Origin: Phaeodactylibacter sp.
GTDB taxonomy: Bacteria; Bacteroidota; Bacteroidia; Chitinophagales; Saprospiraceae
Reading direction: 5' to 3'
Assembly (NCBI RefSeq): GCF_022763345.1
Contig: NZ_JALEGS010000102.1
Coordinates: 1 to 59,791 of the forward strand
DNA length: 59,791 nucleotides
The notes beneath the pieces were generated by a model that did no database searches, had not been told where the DNA came from, and worked only from the letters and a program-made list of their open reading frames with translations. Shown here in pieces: positions 1 to 8,984 of this stretch (position 1 is the stretch's first letter; each line of letters begins with the position of its first letter). The position numbers and the translations under genes were made by a program.

Positions 1-97
1 ATACGAAGTGGTTTGCGACATCGGAGCAAGCCACTTCCCAGCGTAAATGCTGACATTGAGTAGGTTTGCTGTGGCAAACCACTTAATCGTCAGTATA
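1..97 (-). repeat. Dispersed repeat, short copy (cut by window edge)
   Basis: Read on the minus strand, this stretch matches 42953-43102 almost base for base, apart from two 32-bp blocks present only in the other copy. Shared landmarks are TATACTGACGATTAAGTGG, GCAAACCTAC, TCAGCATTTACGCTG and CCGATGTCGCAAA. The unit itself contains AAGTGGTTTGC near both ends in opposite orientation, so it can fold. A further GGCAAACCACTA lies at 179-190. It encodes no protein and lies beyond the 3' end of gldM. The element may continue to the left of the window. Confidence 0.75.
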
Positions 98-375
98 ACC
101 TGTTACAGTGGTGCGTTCTTGGGAATTATTCCGGCTAGATTGGATGTATAGTTTTCTGCTACGCACCAGCTTTTCCATGGCAAACCACTAAAAGCTTTTC
201 TGTAATAGAACTAACGGCAATTGTACAACTGCTATTTTACAACCTTTGCAAAATAACAGAAATTCTTACCGCTCAGATTTTCAATATATTATCCCTCTCA
301 GGCTGAGCTGACTACAGCCAGCTCTCCCGTTTGAAGAGCTGGCTGAAGCAGCTAAATTTTCGATAAGGTGAAACC
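98..375. other. Non-coding interval downstream of gldM
   Basis: I see no gene here. The interval is AT-rich, holds a partial repeat motif at 179-190 and a perfect AAAAGCTTTT palindrome at 190-199, and ends with the hairpin at 315-345. gldN, which usually follows gldM, is not encoded in it on either strand. Confidence 0.6.
315..345 (-). terminator. Hairpin downstream of gldM
   Basis: A perfect 11-bp stem (315-325 with 335-345, core AGCCAGCTCT) closes a 9-nt loop, 30 bases past the gldM stop. There is no clear U-tract on the minus-strand side, so this may be a weak terminator or an mRNA 3'-end stabiliser for gldLM. Confidence 0.4.
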
Positions 376-2004
376 TTATTTGATTTTAAATACCATTGAG
401 TTGATCGGGCGGCCCACTTTATCACCAGGGCAGCGCGCCTTCACATCATCAAAGTAGTAAATATCGCCCGGCTTAGCCTGATTGACCAAACGGCGGGACT
501 GATCGTTGTAGCGTGCACCGGCGTTGATCACTTCAACAGGGTCCTGACGGGAAGCCACATAAACCAGGGTGAAGCCCTGAATCTGACAAGTGGCATCAAA
601 GTCGAAGTTATCTAGGAATGCGCCTACACCGCCTTGCGCTTTGAAGGTACCGTTACCCATGGTTCCGCCGCTAGACTTTGAAAGGCGGGCAACCGGATCA
701 GGAATCTTCTTGACCCGGAAGTCGAAAGTAGTACTAGGCAGTCCACCGCCGGAAAGAATGATCTTTGCATCACCCGGCTTGTCCGCCGTTACAAGATACT
801 TGCCATTCGCTCTGCTTGTCGCCCGGATAGAACAACCGGAAGCCCGAACATCAAGATCGTTGGAAGACACACCGGAGGCAGAAACAGATACCGGGTTATC
901 CACACCGATGTAGAATACGTTCATTTTATCCGCAGAAACGGTTGCAGAACGGGTACCTACTTCATATTCGTAGATGCTTTCCCCTTCAGACACTTCTCCG
1001 GTCAGCGGGTTCCGGACTTCTACTTTCAGCTTCAGTTGCTTGTTACCTGTAGAAGTGGTGCGGGTAGTGTACTCCGCTTTTCCGCCTTCGCCTACAGAAA
1101 CAGCACTGCCGTTAACGTAGATATTGATATCATCCGGATTGATCTGAGAACTGTAGGTACCTACAGAAATCTCTGCTTTGAAAGGATCGCCCTTGATCAC
1201 ATAGGCTTTCTCCGCCTGTACGACCGGGAAGAAAGAGTCAAACTCAACCACACGGCCACCGGCCAGCTCAGCCATACTGTTGATCAGTGCAGCTTCAGAG
1301 CTTTTCGCATCTGACTGCATTTGGCTCATGAGTGGAAGCACAGCAGCAAGCGGCATCTGACGGAATTTGAAGTCCGCCCAGCTCGTCTTGTCTTTGCTTT
1401 CCTTCCAGGTTTCGTCATCGATGCCAAATGGAAGGTTGTTGCCGATGTTCTCAATCCGGTTGTTAATTTCTGCTTCTTTCAAACCAAAAGCTTTGCCATG
1501 GTTGCGAAGCAGCTCCGTATAAATTTCAACGAGTTTATCCTTAGTCTTAAGGATCTCAGCCTTGAGTTCTTCCCCCCGGCCTTCGTCCACAAGCATACGG
1601 GTCGTGATATCTTTGTTTTTCTTACCCTTTGGGACCACCTTACCATAGCTTTCGGTGTAGTCATCATCATCCACTTCACCGTTTTGGTTACCGGCGGAGT
1701 CAATCAGATTATCCCGAAGATCATTGACATAGCTGTTGAAGCTGGAAATGGTTTCACGAACCTGATCTACGGCAGGTTCGATGGGGCGGTACTTGGCTTT
1801 GGACTCGTCGCTAAGCAGGCTTTTCAGCCCGCCCACTGTTTGCTCCAACTGAGATTCTACAGTGGCGATACTTTCTTTGTTACCGTCATCCAGTGTAAAG
1901 AAAGCATTCATTACCTCGGCCGATACGTTAAGGGCAAGTAGCGCAGTCAGCACCAGATACATGAGGTTGATCATGAGCTGCCGCGGTTCCTTAGGTATTG
2001 ACAT
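376..2004 (-). CDS. gldM: Gliding motility / T9SS motor protein GldM
   Basis: This 542-aa protein is an inner-membrane-anchored periplasmic rod subunit. In the known system GldM forms, with GldL, the proton-driven motor that powers type IX secretion and gliding, and it contacts the GldK/GldN ring. It has the characteristic start MSIPKEPRQLMINLMYLVLT: a short cytoplasmic tail, then one membrane helix (about residues 10-30), then a long periplasmic part with helical N-terminal (about 35-220), beta-rich middle and C-terminal domains ending in VFKIK. The length is close to that of the Flavobacterium protein. It lies 48 bases after gldL on the same strand, as expected for an operon. The usual next gene, gldN, is absent from the 375 bases that follow. 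Confidence 0.95.
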   Translation of the reverse strand: MSIPKEPRQLMINLMYLVLTALLALNVSAEVMNAFFTLDDGNKESIATVESQLEQTVGGLKSLLSDESKAKYRPIEPAVDQVRETISSFNSYVNDLRDNLIDSAGNQNGEVDDDDYTESYGKVVPKGKKNKDITTRMLVDEGRGEELKAEILKTKDKLVEIYTELLRNHGKAFGLKEAEINNRIENIGNNLPFGIDDETWKESKDKTSWADFKFRQMPLAAVLPLMSQMQSDAKSSEAALINSMAELAGGRVVEFDSFFPVVQAEKAYVIKGDPFKAEISVGTYSSQINPDDINIYVNGSAVSVGEGGKAEYTTRTTSTGNKQLKLKVEVRNPLTGEVSEGESIYEYEVGTRSATVSADKMNVFYIGVDNPVSVSASGVSSNDLDVRASGCSIRATSRANGKYLVTADKPGDAKIILSGGGLPSTTFDFRVKKIPDPVARLSKSSGGTMGNGTFKAQGGVGAFLDNFDFDATCQIQGFTLVYVASRQDPVEVINAGARYNDQSRRLVNQAKPGDIYYFDDVKARCPGDKVGRPINSMVFKIK

Positions 2005-2052
2005 GCTATATAGCTTTTAGAAAATTCAAAAATAGGGATGCGTCAACTCAGA

Positions 2053-2664
2053 TTATTTGCCAACGTTCGACATGGCAGAGATTACGTTGCCATACACGTT
2101 GTTCAGCTGTGCGTAAGTGCCATTTAGCTGTCCGATGTTCTGGTTGAGTGCGTTGAGCTGCTCCTTGTATTGCTTGGTGTCCTCCAGTGAGTCAGACAGG
2201 TCAGCCATTGCTTCGTTCAGCTTGGAGTAGAAGTTGCTCATGGTTTTGATCTGATCGCTCGTGCCAGAGAAGTCCACTTCCTGTAAAGCCTTTAATGACG
2301 ATAAACTTTTGGACATGGTTTGCAATTCAGATAGCATACCTCCAAGCTGCTGCTCCACAACTTCGCCGTTCAGAGGAGCTGCTGCAGGAGTATTAGGAGT
2401 GCCGCCGGCAGTCAGCGGTGCAATATTTGAGCTGTAATCGCTCAGGCCTGGGTACAACTTGTCCCAGTAGTAGTCAGGCTCAGGGCCGATAAGACCGAGG
2501 AAAAGGAAAATAAATGCCTCAACGGACAGGCCGATGATCAACATTTCGGAAGCGCCTTCCCAGCTTTCCAGCTTAAAAAGTGCACCCATCAATACCACTG
2601 ATGCACCGAGACCGATGATCAGGTTTTTAATGTACTTAAACCCTTTTGACTTCAAGAAACTCAT
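2053..2664 (-). CDS. gldL: Gliding motility / T9SS motor protein GldL
   Basis: This 203-aa inner-membrane protein is the stator-like partner of GldM in the T9SS motor. Two membrane helices (about residues 11-32, IIGLGASVVLMGALFKLES, and 40-60, EMLIIGLSVEAFIFLFLGLIG) are followed by a cytoplasmic tail that begins with a low-complexity linker (GGTPNTPAAAP) and continues as a predicted coiled coil. The glutamate in the second helix matches the residue thought to carry the proton path in the family. gldM follows. Upstream, gldK ends at its own terminator, so gldLM probably has its own promoter in 2665-2930, although no clear TTG/TAnnTTTG pair was found there. Confidence 0.92.
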   Translation of the reverse strand: MSFLKSKGFKYIKNLIIGLGASVVLMGALFKLESWEGASEMLIIGLSVEAFIFLFLGLIGPEPDYYWDKLYPGLSDYSSNIAPLTAGGTPNTPAAAPLNGEVVEQQLGGMLSELQTMSKSLSSLKALQEVDFSGTSDQIKTMSNFYSKLNEAMADLSDSLEDTKQYKEQLNALNQNIGQLNGTYAQLNNVYGNVISAMSNVGK

Positions 2665-2930
2665 CTTAGTTCTCTTTTAATAGTTTTGGTGATCTAAATT
2701 CTTAGCAAATTGGGAGATCGGTTTCTCCAAACTCTACCACATAATGCCCCGCTCCTGATTGGTTACAGGCTTCAATAATTTTTTTCGCTTTTTTTCCGAA
2801 AATCAAACCGGACATTAAATGAATGTAACACAAAGCGGATCACTCACTGACAGAACCAAGCTGAATCGTGAGAAAAGCTTTGATGTAATGGTGAGGTGAG
2901 TTAAAGATAGAGGAGATAACCAAAAAAGAA
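2665..2930. other. gldK-gldL spacer
   Basis: No gene is visible. The spacer must carry the gldL leader, and probably its promoter if the gldK terminator works. It contains a T-rich stretch at about 2777-2796. I found no full match to the Bacteroidota promoter consensus on the minus strand. Confidence 0.5.
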
Positions 2931-2968
2931 ATTGGATGCATGCCTTTTATTCAAAGCATGCATCCAAT
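2931..2968 (-). terminator. Rho-independent terminator of gldK
   Basis: A perfect 13-bp stem (2931-2943 with 2956-2968, arm ATTGGATGCATGC) has a 12-nt loop. On the minus strand it is followed directly by TTCTTTTTT (2922-2930). It starts 19 bases past the gldK stop. Both stem and U-tract are strong, so most gldK transcripts should end here, before gldL. Confidence 0.88.
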
Positions 2969-2987
2969 ATATATTATGGTGTTACCA

Positions 2988-4229
2988 TTAGAAATCGTTC
3001 AGTGAACGGCCCAGGAAGGTCAGTGCACAACGGAATCCAATATAGGACTTCGTTGTATCTTGGTATTCCCAGTGGCGTGTGCCAGTCTGAAGGAAATGTG
3101 CAACGTCTTTCCAGGAACCACCGCGAATTACTTTACGCTTGTATGCTTCAGGGTCATCATCCTTTGCATCGTAGCGGATATCCGGGTTGAGGTCATGCAG
3201 GAAGGAATAAGCGTTGTCGTAGTATGCGGTTACGGTCCATTCCGCAACGTTTCCGCTCATATTGTACAGGCCGTAATCGTTAGGGAAGTAAGCATCTGCG
3301 CGCACCGTGTACTGACCACCGTCCTCAGGGTAGTTACCACGGCCAGGCTTGAAGTTGGCCAGCAGACAGCCTTTGGCATTACGTGTGTAGTACAAACCCC
3401 ATGGGTACATCGCTACATCGTGGCCACCGCGTGCTGCGTACTCCCACTCGTGCTCGGTTGGCAGACGGAAATCTTCAGAGTTGATACCATCGCCCCGTGT
3501 CAACGCGTAAGTGTTCCACAGCTTGGTACGCCAGTAAGCGAAAGCATTCGCCATGTGCCAGTCCACACCTACTACAGGGTAGTCATCAAAGGCAGGGTGC
3601 CAGAAATAGTTCCGCGTCATTGGTTCATTATAAGAGTAGGAGAAGTCGCGGATCCAAACCAGTGTGTCCGGATAGACATTCACCTTACGGCGCTGAATGA
3701 AGGCATTGCGCGGAGAACGACCGTGGTCGTGTGCAGCCTTCTGCCAGTCATACCACTCATATTCAAATACCAGCTTGCTGGCATCGAGTTCTTTCTTACC
3801 AGCAAAACGGTCATCGCCCTGATAATACAAATCTTCCAGGGTTTCATCTTCCCAGTCGATTTCGTATTCCCAGTCGATCCGCTCTTCGCCGTCTTCGGTT
3901 TCGACGTAGTGGTCGAGGTAAGAGTGAGCTAATGAATCCCGGACCCAGTTTACAAACTGGCGGTATTCGTTATTGGTGATTTCGGTATCATCCATATAGA
4001 ATCCCTGAATAGAGATGGCTTTCTGACGCTGCACGAAAGTATTACTTACGTCTTGGTCAGATGGGCCGATGTGCAACGTACCGGAGGGTACGTAAACCAT
4101 TCCATATGGATTAATTCCTTTCCAGTCCGGGCGGTCTAATACACCTACCAGCTGGCCGTTTTCACTGCTGCCACAGGACGCGGCAACAAACACTAGTAAG
4201 ACTAGTGAAAGCTTGATTAATTGTTTCAT
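2988..4229 (-). CDS. gldK: Gliding motility / T9SS lipoprotein GldK
   Basis: This 413-aa outer-membrane lipoprotein has a formylglycine-generating-enzyme-like (sulfatase-modifying factor) fold. In the known T9SS, GldK and GldN build the periplasmic ring under the outer membrane. The signal peptide ends in the lipobox FVAASC with Cys19 as the lipid-attachment site. The FGE-type domain runs from about residue 42 (GMVYVPSGTLHIGPSD) through DTEITNNEYRQFV, RLPTEHEWEYAARGG and YNMSGNVAEWT to GFRCALTFLGR near the end. It is followed by its own terminator rather than running straight into gldL, which is unusual for this normally compact cluster. A promoter candidate lies 56-85 bases upstream. Confidence 0.93.
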   Translation of the reverse strand: MKQLIKLSLVLLVFVAASCGSSENGQLVGVLDRPDWKGINPYGMVYVPSGTLHIGPSDQDVSNTFVQRQKAISIQGFYMDDTEITNNEYRQFVNWVRDSLAHSYLDHYVETEDGEERIDWEYEIDWEDETLEDLYYQGDDRFAGKKELDASKLVFEYEWYDWQKAAHDHGRSPRNAFIQRRKVNVYPDTLVWIRDFSYSYNEPMTRNYFWHPAFDDYPVVGVDWHMANAFAYWRTKLWNTYALTRGDGINSEDFRLPTEHEWEYAARGGHDVAMYPWGLYYTRNAKGCLLANFKPGRGNYPEDGGQYTVRADAYFPNDYGLYNMSGNVAEWTVTAYYDNAYSFLHDLNPDIRYDAKDDDPEAYKRKVIRGGSWKDVAHFLQTGTRHWEYQDTTKSYIGFRCALTFLGRSLNDF

Positions 4230-4284
4230 GTTAACACCCTTGTTTTCCTTCAGAATATATAATACGGTCTAATAAACGCAGTCG

Positions 4285-4314
4285 TAAATATAGGCTGTTT
4301 GCCTATCTTATCAA
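4285..4314 (-). promoter_or_regulatory. gldK: Candidate gldK promoter
   Basis: Read on the minus strand there is TTG (4314-4312), 19 bases, then TATATTTA (4292-4285). This matches the Bacteroidota sigma consensus TTG-N19-21-TAnnTTTG at all but the last base of the -7 element. Transcription would start near 4278, giving a leader of about 50 nt. The remainder of the 303-bp gldK-porP gap shows nothing else I can name. Confidence 0.5.
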
Positions 4315-4532
4315 AAATTAATTTTTTTCTTTTCTGTTTCTGCCCACGAAAAGCCGGGCAGCTTACATTTTGAAATCAGCTTGTATAGCTGGCTGATGCC
4401 GCACAACGGACCAGAACAGGGGCAACTGTTGAACGGGTAAAATAAATCTTACCTTTTCTGTTGTACTCCGGGATTAAACCTGAATTCGGGGAAGCCGAAG
4501 GTACCATTAGGAACCAAACACTGCCCTAAATA

Positions 4533-5507
4533 TTATAAGGAGCGCGGGTTGTAAATGATTTTTGGAGGCCGGCCAGTGCCCAGTGATTTGTTCAGGTTGT
4601 AACTGATCATGACTTCGTGCGAGCCGTTGCTCACCTGATTCAAGGTAGACAGTGTGAAATCGTAGGCATAACCGACTGTGATATTGTCACTCAGCTTAAA
4701 ACCAACGATTGCCGCTACGGCATCAATCGAATTGCTGTCGTACCCTCTAAACGAAGCCCCTGCTATTATATTGTCGTTATAATGAAAAAGGGCAGCAATA
4801 TCCGTTTGGGTCTGTACCAGGTCTGAACGCACCAACAGCGCCGGATGGAAGCTAATCATGGAGCTGAGGTCGAAGTGGCCTTCCGCATTAAAAAAGAAAG
4901 CCCGGGAAAGGCGGATACTTAGTGCGTCCCCCACCGGCGTAACCGGCTCGGTAAGGTTGCGAACGGCTAAACCGGCTTCAAACCGCTCCGTCAGCAGGTA
5001 AAGTCCTGCCCCGTAGGTGAGCGCACTGCCTGAGACTGCAGTGACCGGCAGAAGATCATCGTTATGAATTAGGATTCCATCGGAAGGAGAATAGTCGCCA
5101 TCCGGAGTGCGGAGTGCGGCACCATCGAGGGTGCGCTGGGCATACCCCACGCTGCCGCCTGCAGAAAGGATGCCCCAGCGGCCCAGTTCCATTTGATAGT
5201 TATAGGACAAGGATCCGGTCGTGCGCTGCCGGGCTCCCAATTCGTCATTCTCCAGGTTCAACCCAAAGCCGCTTCTAATGACGCTTACCGGCAGATGAAC
5301 GCCGATATTTTGGGTAACCGGATTGCCGGGCAGGCCTTGCCACTGCGACCGGTAGATGCCTGTAGCGACCAGGGAGTTTTCCATCCCCGCATAGGCGGGG
5401 TTCCAGTTAAATTTGTTCATCATGAACATGCTGTACTGAGCAGCCTGCTGAGACCAGCCCATGCCGGTAATCAGCGTAACCAGAAGTATTGTTAATAATT
5501 GCTTCAT
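4533..5507 (-). CDS. PorP/SprF family T9SS outer-membrane protein
   Basis: PorP/SprF proteins are outer-membrane beta-barrels of the T9SS; SprF-type members often anchor gliding adhesins or type B-sorted cargo at the cell surface. The sequence starts MKQLLTILLVTLITGMGWSQ (signal peptide), followed by the family signature QYSMFMMNKFNWNPAYAGME and GIYRSQWQGLPGNPVTQNIGVH. The middle is a run of alternating beta-strand segments, and the tail is YDFTLSTLNQVSNGSHEVMISYNL. I chose the ATG at 5507 because a signal peptide begins there. An upstream in-frame ATG at 5537 overlaps the stop of the preceding gene as ATGA, so translational coupling from 5537 is also possible. Position next to gldKLM supports a T9SS role. 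Confidence 0.88.
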   Translation of the reverse strand: MKQLLTILLVTLITGMGWSQQAAQYSMFMMNKFNWNPAYAGMENSLVATGIYRSQWQGLPGNPVTQNIGVHLPVSVIRSGFGLNLENDELGARQRTTGSLSYNYQMELGRWGILSAGGSVGYAQRTLDGAALRTPDGDYSPSDGILIHNDDLLPVTAVSGSALTYGAGLYLLTERFEAGLAVRNLTEPVTPVGDALSIRLSRAFFFNAEGHFDLSSMISFHPALLVRSDLVQTQTDIAALFHYNDNIIAGASFRGYDSNSIDAVAAIVGFKLSDNITVGYAYDFTLSTLNQVSNGSHEVMISYNLNKSLGTGRPPKIIYNPRSL

Positions 5508-5533
5508 GCTTGCCGGGTTTGAAATTTTGATGA

Positions 5534-7585
5534 TCATCCGTTGTTGTTCAGCAACTCAAGTGCTGCTTTTACAGTATCAACGGGGCGTTTACAGGCATAT
5601 TTTTGGCATACATAAATATTGGTGTCACCACCAGTCCCTCTGCCAGCCAGCAAGGGCCAGTCTTCATTTGCTGTTGTGGATGCCATCACGACAGCATTCG
5701 GGATAAATGATTGTTGCAGATGTATGGCTTTAGCAGCAGCCTGTTGCCCTACTAAAGCTATTTCGTAATAGGGATAGCTTTGATATAGTAATGCGTTCGC
5801 CCAGCGACCGAAAGAATTAGGATACTGCTCTACTGAGGTTTTTACGCCCCGCAACATATCAACGGCCAACTGACTGAAAACTGGTTTACCAAGGAGCAAC
5901 CCCAGTTTATGGAGGTTGTGTGCCATTGTAGAGTTGCCGGAAGGCGTTGCGCTATCGTAAAGTTCCCTTCGCCGAAGCGGGATATCTTCCTGCGACTGAC
6001 CAGTAAAATAAAACAAATTATGCCCGGAATCAAGGAAGTGGTCCATCAGATACCCACATAAGTCTCCGGCTTGACGCAAAAGTGCTGTATCGAGATTGAT
6101 TTGATAAACCTCGATGAGGGCTTCAATAAGAAGGGCGTAGTCGTCGAGAAAGGCATCATATTGTGCCAGCCCTTCCTTATAGGTATGGAAGAAGGAAACG
6201 CTATCGGGCTGCCGGAACTTTTCCAGTAAAAATTGAATATTGGTTACGGCTGTATTCAGAAAATCCTGCTCGCCAATTGCTGCATAGGCTTTGGCATAAG
6301 CTGTGGTCATCATGGCATTCCAGCTCAACAGAATTTTGTCGTCAAGCCCCGGGCGCACCCGCTGCTCCCGGGCATTGAACAGCCTCATTCGGCCGGCGGC
6401 GAGGGTAGCCTGCAATGCTTCCGGATCTTGTCCGCGAGCGGTGGAAAAATCAACATCAGAAACCGGCCGGTGCAAAATATTGGTGCCTTCCCAGTTGCCG
6501 CCCGGTGTGATATCGTAGAATGCGCAAAACACCTCAGCATCATCGCCCAGCAATTCTTGCACCTCCTCATAAGACCAAACATAAAACCTCCCCTCCTCCC
6601 CTTCTGAGTCTGCATCAAGTGCAGCGTAGAAACCACCTTCCGGACTGGTCATTTCTCGTTTGACCCAGCCCAACGTTTCCCGTAAGGTGGTTTCATAAAG
6701 TGGATTGGGCGTGTGCCTATGGGCATCCGCCAGCAACCCTGCGAGAAGGGCATTATCGTACAGCATCTTTTCGAAATGAGGCACCAGCCATTGCCGGTCA
6801 GTGGCGTAGCGGGCAAAACCGCCGCCAAGCTGATCATAAATACCGCCTCGTATCATTTGACTTAGTGAAAAATGAAGGTGCTGCAGCGGCGCTTCATCGC
6901 CTGAAAGGTAAGCGTATTCCAGTAAGTACCGGAGCCCCATCGTACCGGGGAACTTCGGTGCGCTGCCAAAGCCGCCGTATTTGCGATCAAACGATTGTGC
7001 CAGGTTTTCGTAAATGGCTTTGGGGCCACCCCTGGAGAAAAGTTTCTCCGAAGGAACATCCAAAAGGTCCTCTTTAAGAAATGTGGTGTCGCTTCCAGCC
7101 ACAGAGTTCATCAGCCGACTGGCTTGCTTTTCCGCTTCCTCATACCGGTCATGAAAAGCATCTTTCATATACTGCAGGACCTGAATCCAGGAGGGTCGGT
7201 TGTGCATTGGCTGGGGAGGGTAGTAAGTGCCTGCGAAATAGGCTCTGCGGTCAGGCAGCAGGAAACAATTTAAGGGCCAGCCACCGCTTCCGTTTATCGC
7301 CTGGCAAACTTCCATGTAAATCTGATCGACATCAGGCCGTTCCTCACGATCCACTTTGATGTTGACGAAATGCTCATTCATGAAAGCGGCAATTTTTTCA
7401 TCCTCGAAACTCTCCCGCTCCATTACGTGGCACCAATGGCAAGTACTGTAGCCTATGCTAACCAGGATTGGCTTGTTTTCCGCTTTGGCTTTTTCGAAGG
7501 CCTCTGGTTTCCAGGCATACCAATGGACAGGATTGTTAGCGTGTTGAAGAAGGTATGGGCTCGTTTCTTGCCGTAGTCGATTCAT
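5534..7585 (-). CDS. Thioredoxin-fold DUF255 protein (YyaL/SPATA20 family)
   Basis: This 683-aa protein belongs to the conserved family typified by YyaL and human SPATA20. An N-terminal thioredoxin-like domain (about residues 1-165) carries the CHWC motif at 49-52 (SIGYSTCHWCHVMERESF). It is followed by an (alpha/alpha)6-barrel related to N-acylglucosamine 2-epimerases, with LDDKILLSWNAMM and DDYALLIEALIEVYQ. The physiological substrate of the family is not established; the name reflects fold only. The length is typical and the protein appears intact. Its stop overlaps the first possible start of the porP/sprF gene by four bases, so the two may be cotranscribed. Confidence 0.9.
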   Translation of the reverse strand: MNRLRQETSPYLLQHANNPVHWYAWKPEAFEKAKAENKPILVSIGYSTCHWCHVMERESFEDEKIAAFMNEHFVNIKVDREERPDVDQIYMEVCQAINGSGGWPLNCFLLPDRRAYFAGTYYPPQPMHNRPSWIQVLQYMKDAFHDRYEEAEKQASRLMNSVAGSDTTFLKEDLLDVPSEKLFSRGGPKAIYENLAQSFDRKYGGFGSAPKFPGTMGLRYLLEYAYLSGDEAPLQHLHFSLSQMIRGGIYDQLGGGFARYATDRQWLVPHFEKMLYDNALLAGLLADAHRHTPNPLYETTLRETLGWVKREMTSPEGGFYAALDADSEGEEGRFYVWSYEEVQELLGDDAEVFCAFYDITPGGNWEGTNILHRPVSDVDFSTARGQDPEALQATLAAGRMRLFNAREQRVRPGLDDKILLSWNAMMTTAYAKAYAAIGEQDFLNTAVTNIQFLLEKFRQPDSVSFFHTYKEGLAQYDAFLDDYALLIEALIEVYQINLDTALLRQAGDLCGYLMDHFLDSGHNLFYFTGQSQEDIPLRRRELYDSATPSGNSTMAHNLHKLGLLLGKPVFSQLAVDMLRGVKTSVEQYPNSFGRWANALLYQSYPYYEIALVGQQAAAKAIHLQQSFIPNAVVMASTTANEDWPLLAGRGTGGDTNIYVCQKYACKRPVDTVKAALELLNNNG

Positions 7586-7664
7586 ATATAAAGCGGTGCT
7601 TTATGGAAGAACGGGAAGGCAGCAGCTCTAGTTCACGGGCAATCCAATTCCAGTGAAGCCTAAA

Positions 7665-8132
7665 TCAGGTCGATAAGATTTGGATAAGGTTTTCATTCCC
7701 CTGCATACGGGCATGATCGATAGGCGAATGCCCCTTGTGGTCTTTCACTACCGTATTCGCGCCGTGGGCCAGCAACAGGCGGGCGATATCAGTTTGCCCA
7801 AATGTAGCAGCGAACGTTAGTGCAGTGGCGCCGTTATGGTTTTGAATATTTACGTTAGCGCCATTGGATAGTAGCATTTTCACGATATCAGCGTGGCCTT
7901 TGTAGACCACTCCCATCAATGCTGTATTCCCGGAAGCATCTTGTGCGTTGATATTGGCACCTTTGTCCAGAAGCAATTTCGCAATAGCCTGATTCCCGGT
8001 ATAAGTGGAAAGCACTAAAGGAGGGAAACCACGCTGATCAGGTGTATTTATCGATTCCGGGTTAGACTCCAGAGCAGCAACCACGCCCTCCAAGTCATTA
8101 GCCCGGATGGCATCGAACAATTTTTCGTTCAT
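7665..8132 (-). CDS. Ankyrin-repeat protein
   Basis: This 155-aa protein consists almost entirely of ankyrin repeats of about 33 residues: DQRGFPPLVLSTYTGNQAIAKLLLDKGANINAQ, DASGNTALMGVVYKGHADIVKMLLSNGANVNIQ, NHNGATALTFAATFGQTDIARLLLAHGANTVVK and a final partial DHKGHSPIDHARMQGN. An N-terminal capping repeat (LFDAIRANDLEGVVAALESNPESINT) precedes them. There is no signal peptide or membrane segment, so it is probably a cytoplasmic protein-interaction module. The partner cannot be told from sequence. It lies 79 bases upstream of the DUF255 gene on the same strand. Confidence 0.88.
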   Translation of the reverse strand: MNEKLFDAIRANDLEGVVAALESNPESINTPDQRGFPPLVLSTYTGNQAIAKLLLDKGANINAQDASGNTALMGVVYKGHADIVKMLLSNGANVNIQNHNGATALTFAATFGQTDIARLLLAHGANTVVKDHKGHSPIDHARMQGNENLIQILST

Positions 8133-8251
8133 AGAGCGTCATGTGTAGTTGGTTCCTAAATCGCAGATTATCGCCAAGATAACGCCCGTTTCACCTGATT
8201 AGTTCTGTCGATTTTACGAAGCAGGGAAGCTTCGCAATCTATAAGCCATAT

Positions 8252-8971
8252 TTAGGCAATAGCATAGGAGGTCAGCCGGCATTTGACCTTAAGGATTTGG
8301 CGGATTTCCTCTAGTTCCACGGTGTAGGGCTTGTACACATGGTCGTTATCAGAAATCAACCGCAGGCTGGTAATCCGGTCCCCTTCGCGGACCTGCTGAA
8401 TTCGCTTGGCCACAACAGAATCCGTAACTACCACATAAACATGGTTATCCCGCAAGGGCTCCCCTCTTTCGATAGGGTCGCACACAACGAGGTCTCCGTT
8501 AGTGATGGTCGGCATCATGCTATCGCCCTGAATCTCAAAGGCGATTAGTTCTCCATCGAGGTTAGGGATAGAAAACTTGGTAAGGTTTTTCAGGTAGGAG
8601 GTGTCCTGATGCTCAAGTGCGTAGCCCGCCATCGCCTGCTCAGGGACCAGGGTGATATTGCTGCGGCTGCCCATCTGCCGCTCATTGATGGAGCGCACCG
8701 GAATTTCTCCCGGCAGGGTAACGCCATCGGCAAAAATATCATCCGCAATCCCAAAAAGGTAGTTCGCATCGACACCATAGGTTTCAAACAGCCGGTGCAG
8801 CTGATCGACGGTAATATTCCGCTGCCCTTTCAGAATACTGTTGATGACGTGATTATAAGTCCCTAAATGCTTGGCAATATCAGACTTGCCTTTGATCAAA
8901 TTCAGGCGCTCCAGCTCATGGTAAACATCCTTAAACCGCTGATTCACAATATGGTCGGAAAAATCTGCCAT
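8252..8971 (-). CDS. LexA/CI-like repressor, XRE HTH plus S24 peptidase
   Basis: This 239-aa protein has an XRE-type helix-turn-helix (about residues 16-70: KSDIAKHLGTYNHVINSILKGQRNITVDQLHRLFETYGV) and a C-terminal S24/LexA self-cleavage domain. The catalytic pair is visible as Ser151 in IQGDSMMPTI and Lys189 in SVVAKRI, 38 residues apart. An Ala115-Gly116 bond (MAGYALE) lies 35 residues before the serine, close to the spacing in LexA (84/85 and Ser119). This suggests RecA-stimulated autocleavage, which is family-based inference. It is divergent from the glucosaminidase gene over a 130-bp region rich in palindromes, the obvious place for its operator. It is not accompanied by phage genes. Confidence 0.88.
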   Translation of the reverse strand: MADFSDHIVNQRFKDVYHELERLNLIKGKSDIAKHLGTYNHVINSILKGQRNITVDQLHRLFETYGVDANYLFGIADDIFADGVTLPGEIPVRSINERQMGSRSNITLVPEQAMAGYALEHQDTSYLKNLTKFSIPNLDGELIAFEIQGDSMMPTITNGDLVVCDPIERGEPLRDNHVYVVVTDSVVAKRIQQVREGDRITSLRLISDNDHVYKPYTVELEEIRQILKVKCRLTSYAIA

Positions 8972-8984
8972 TTTAAACGAAAAT

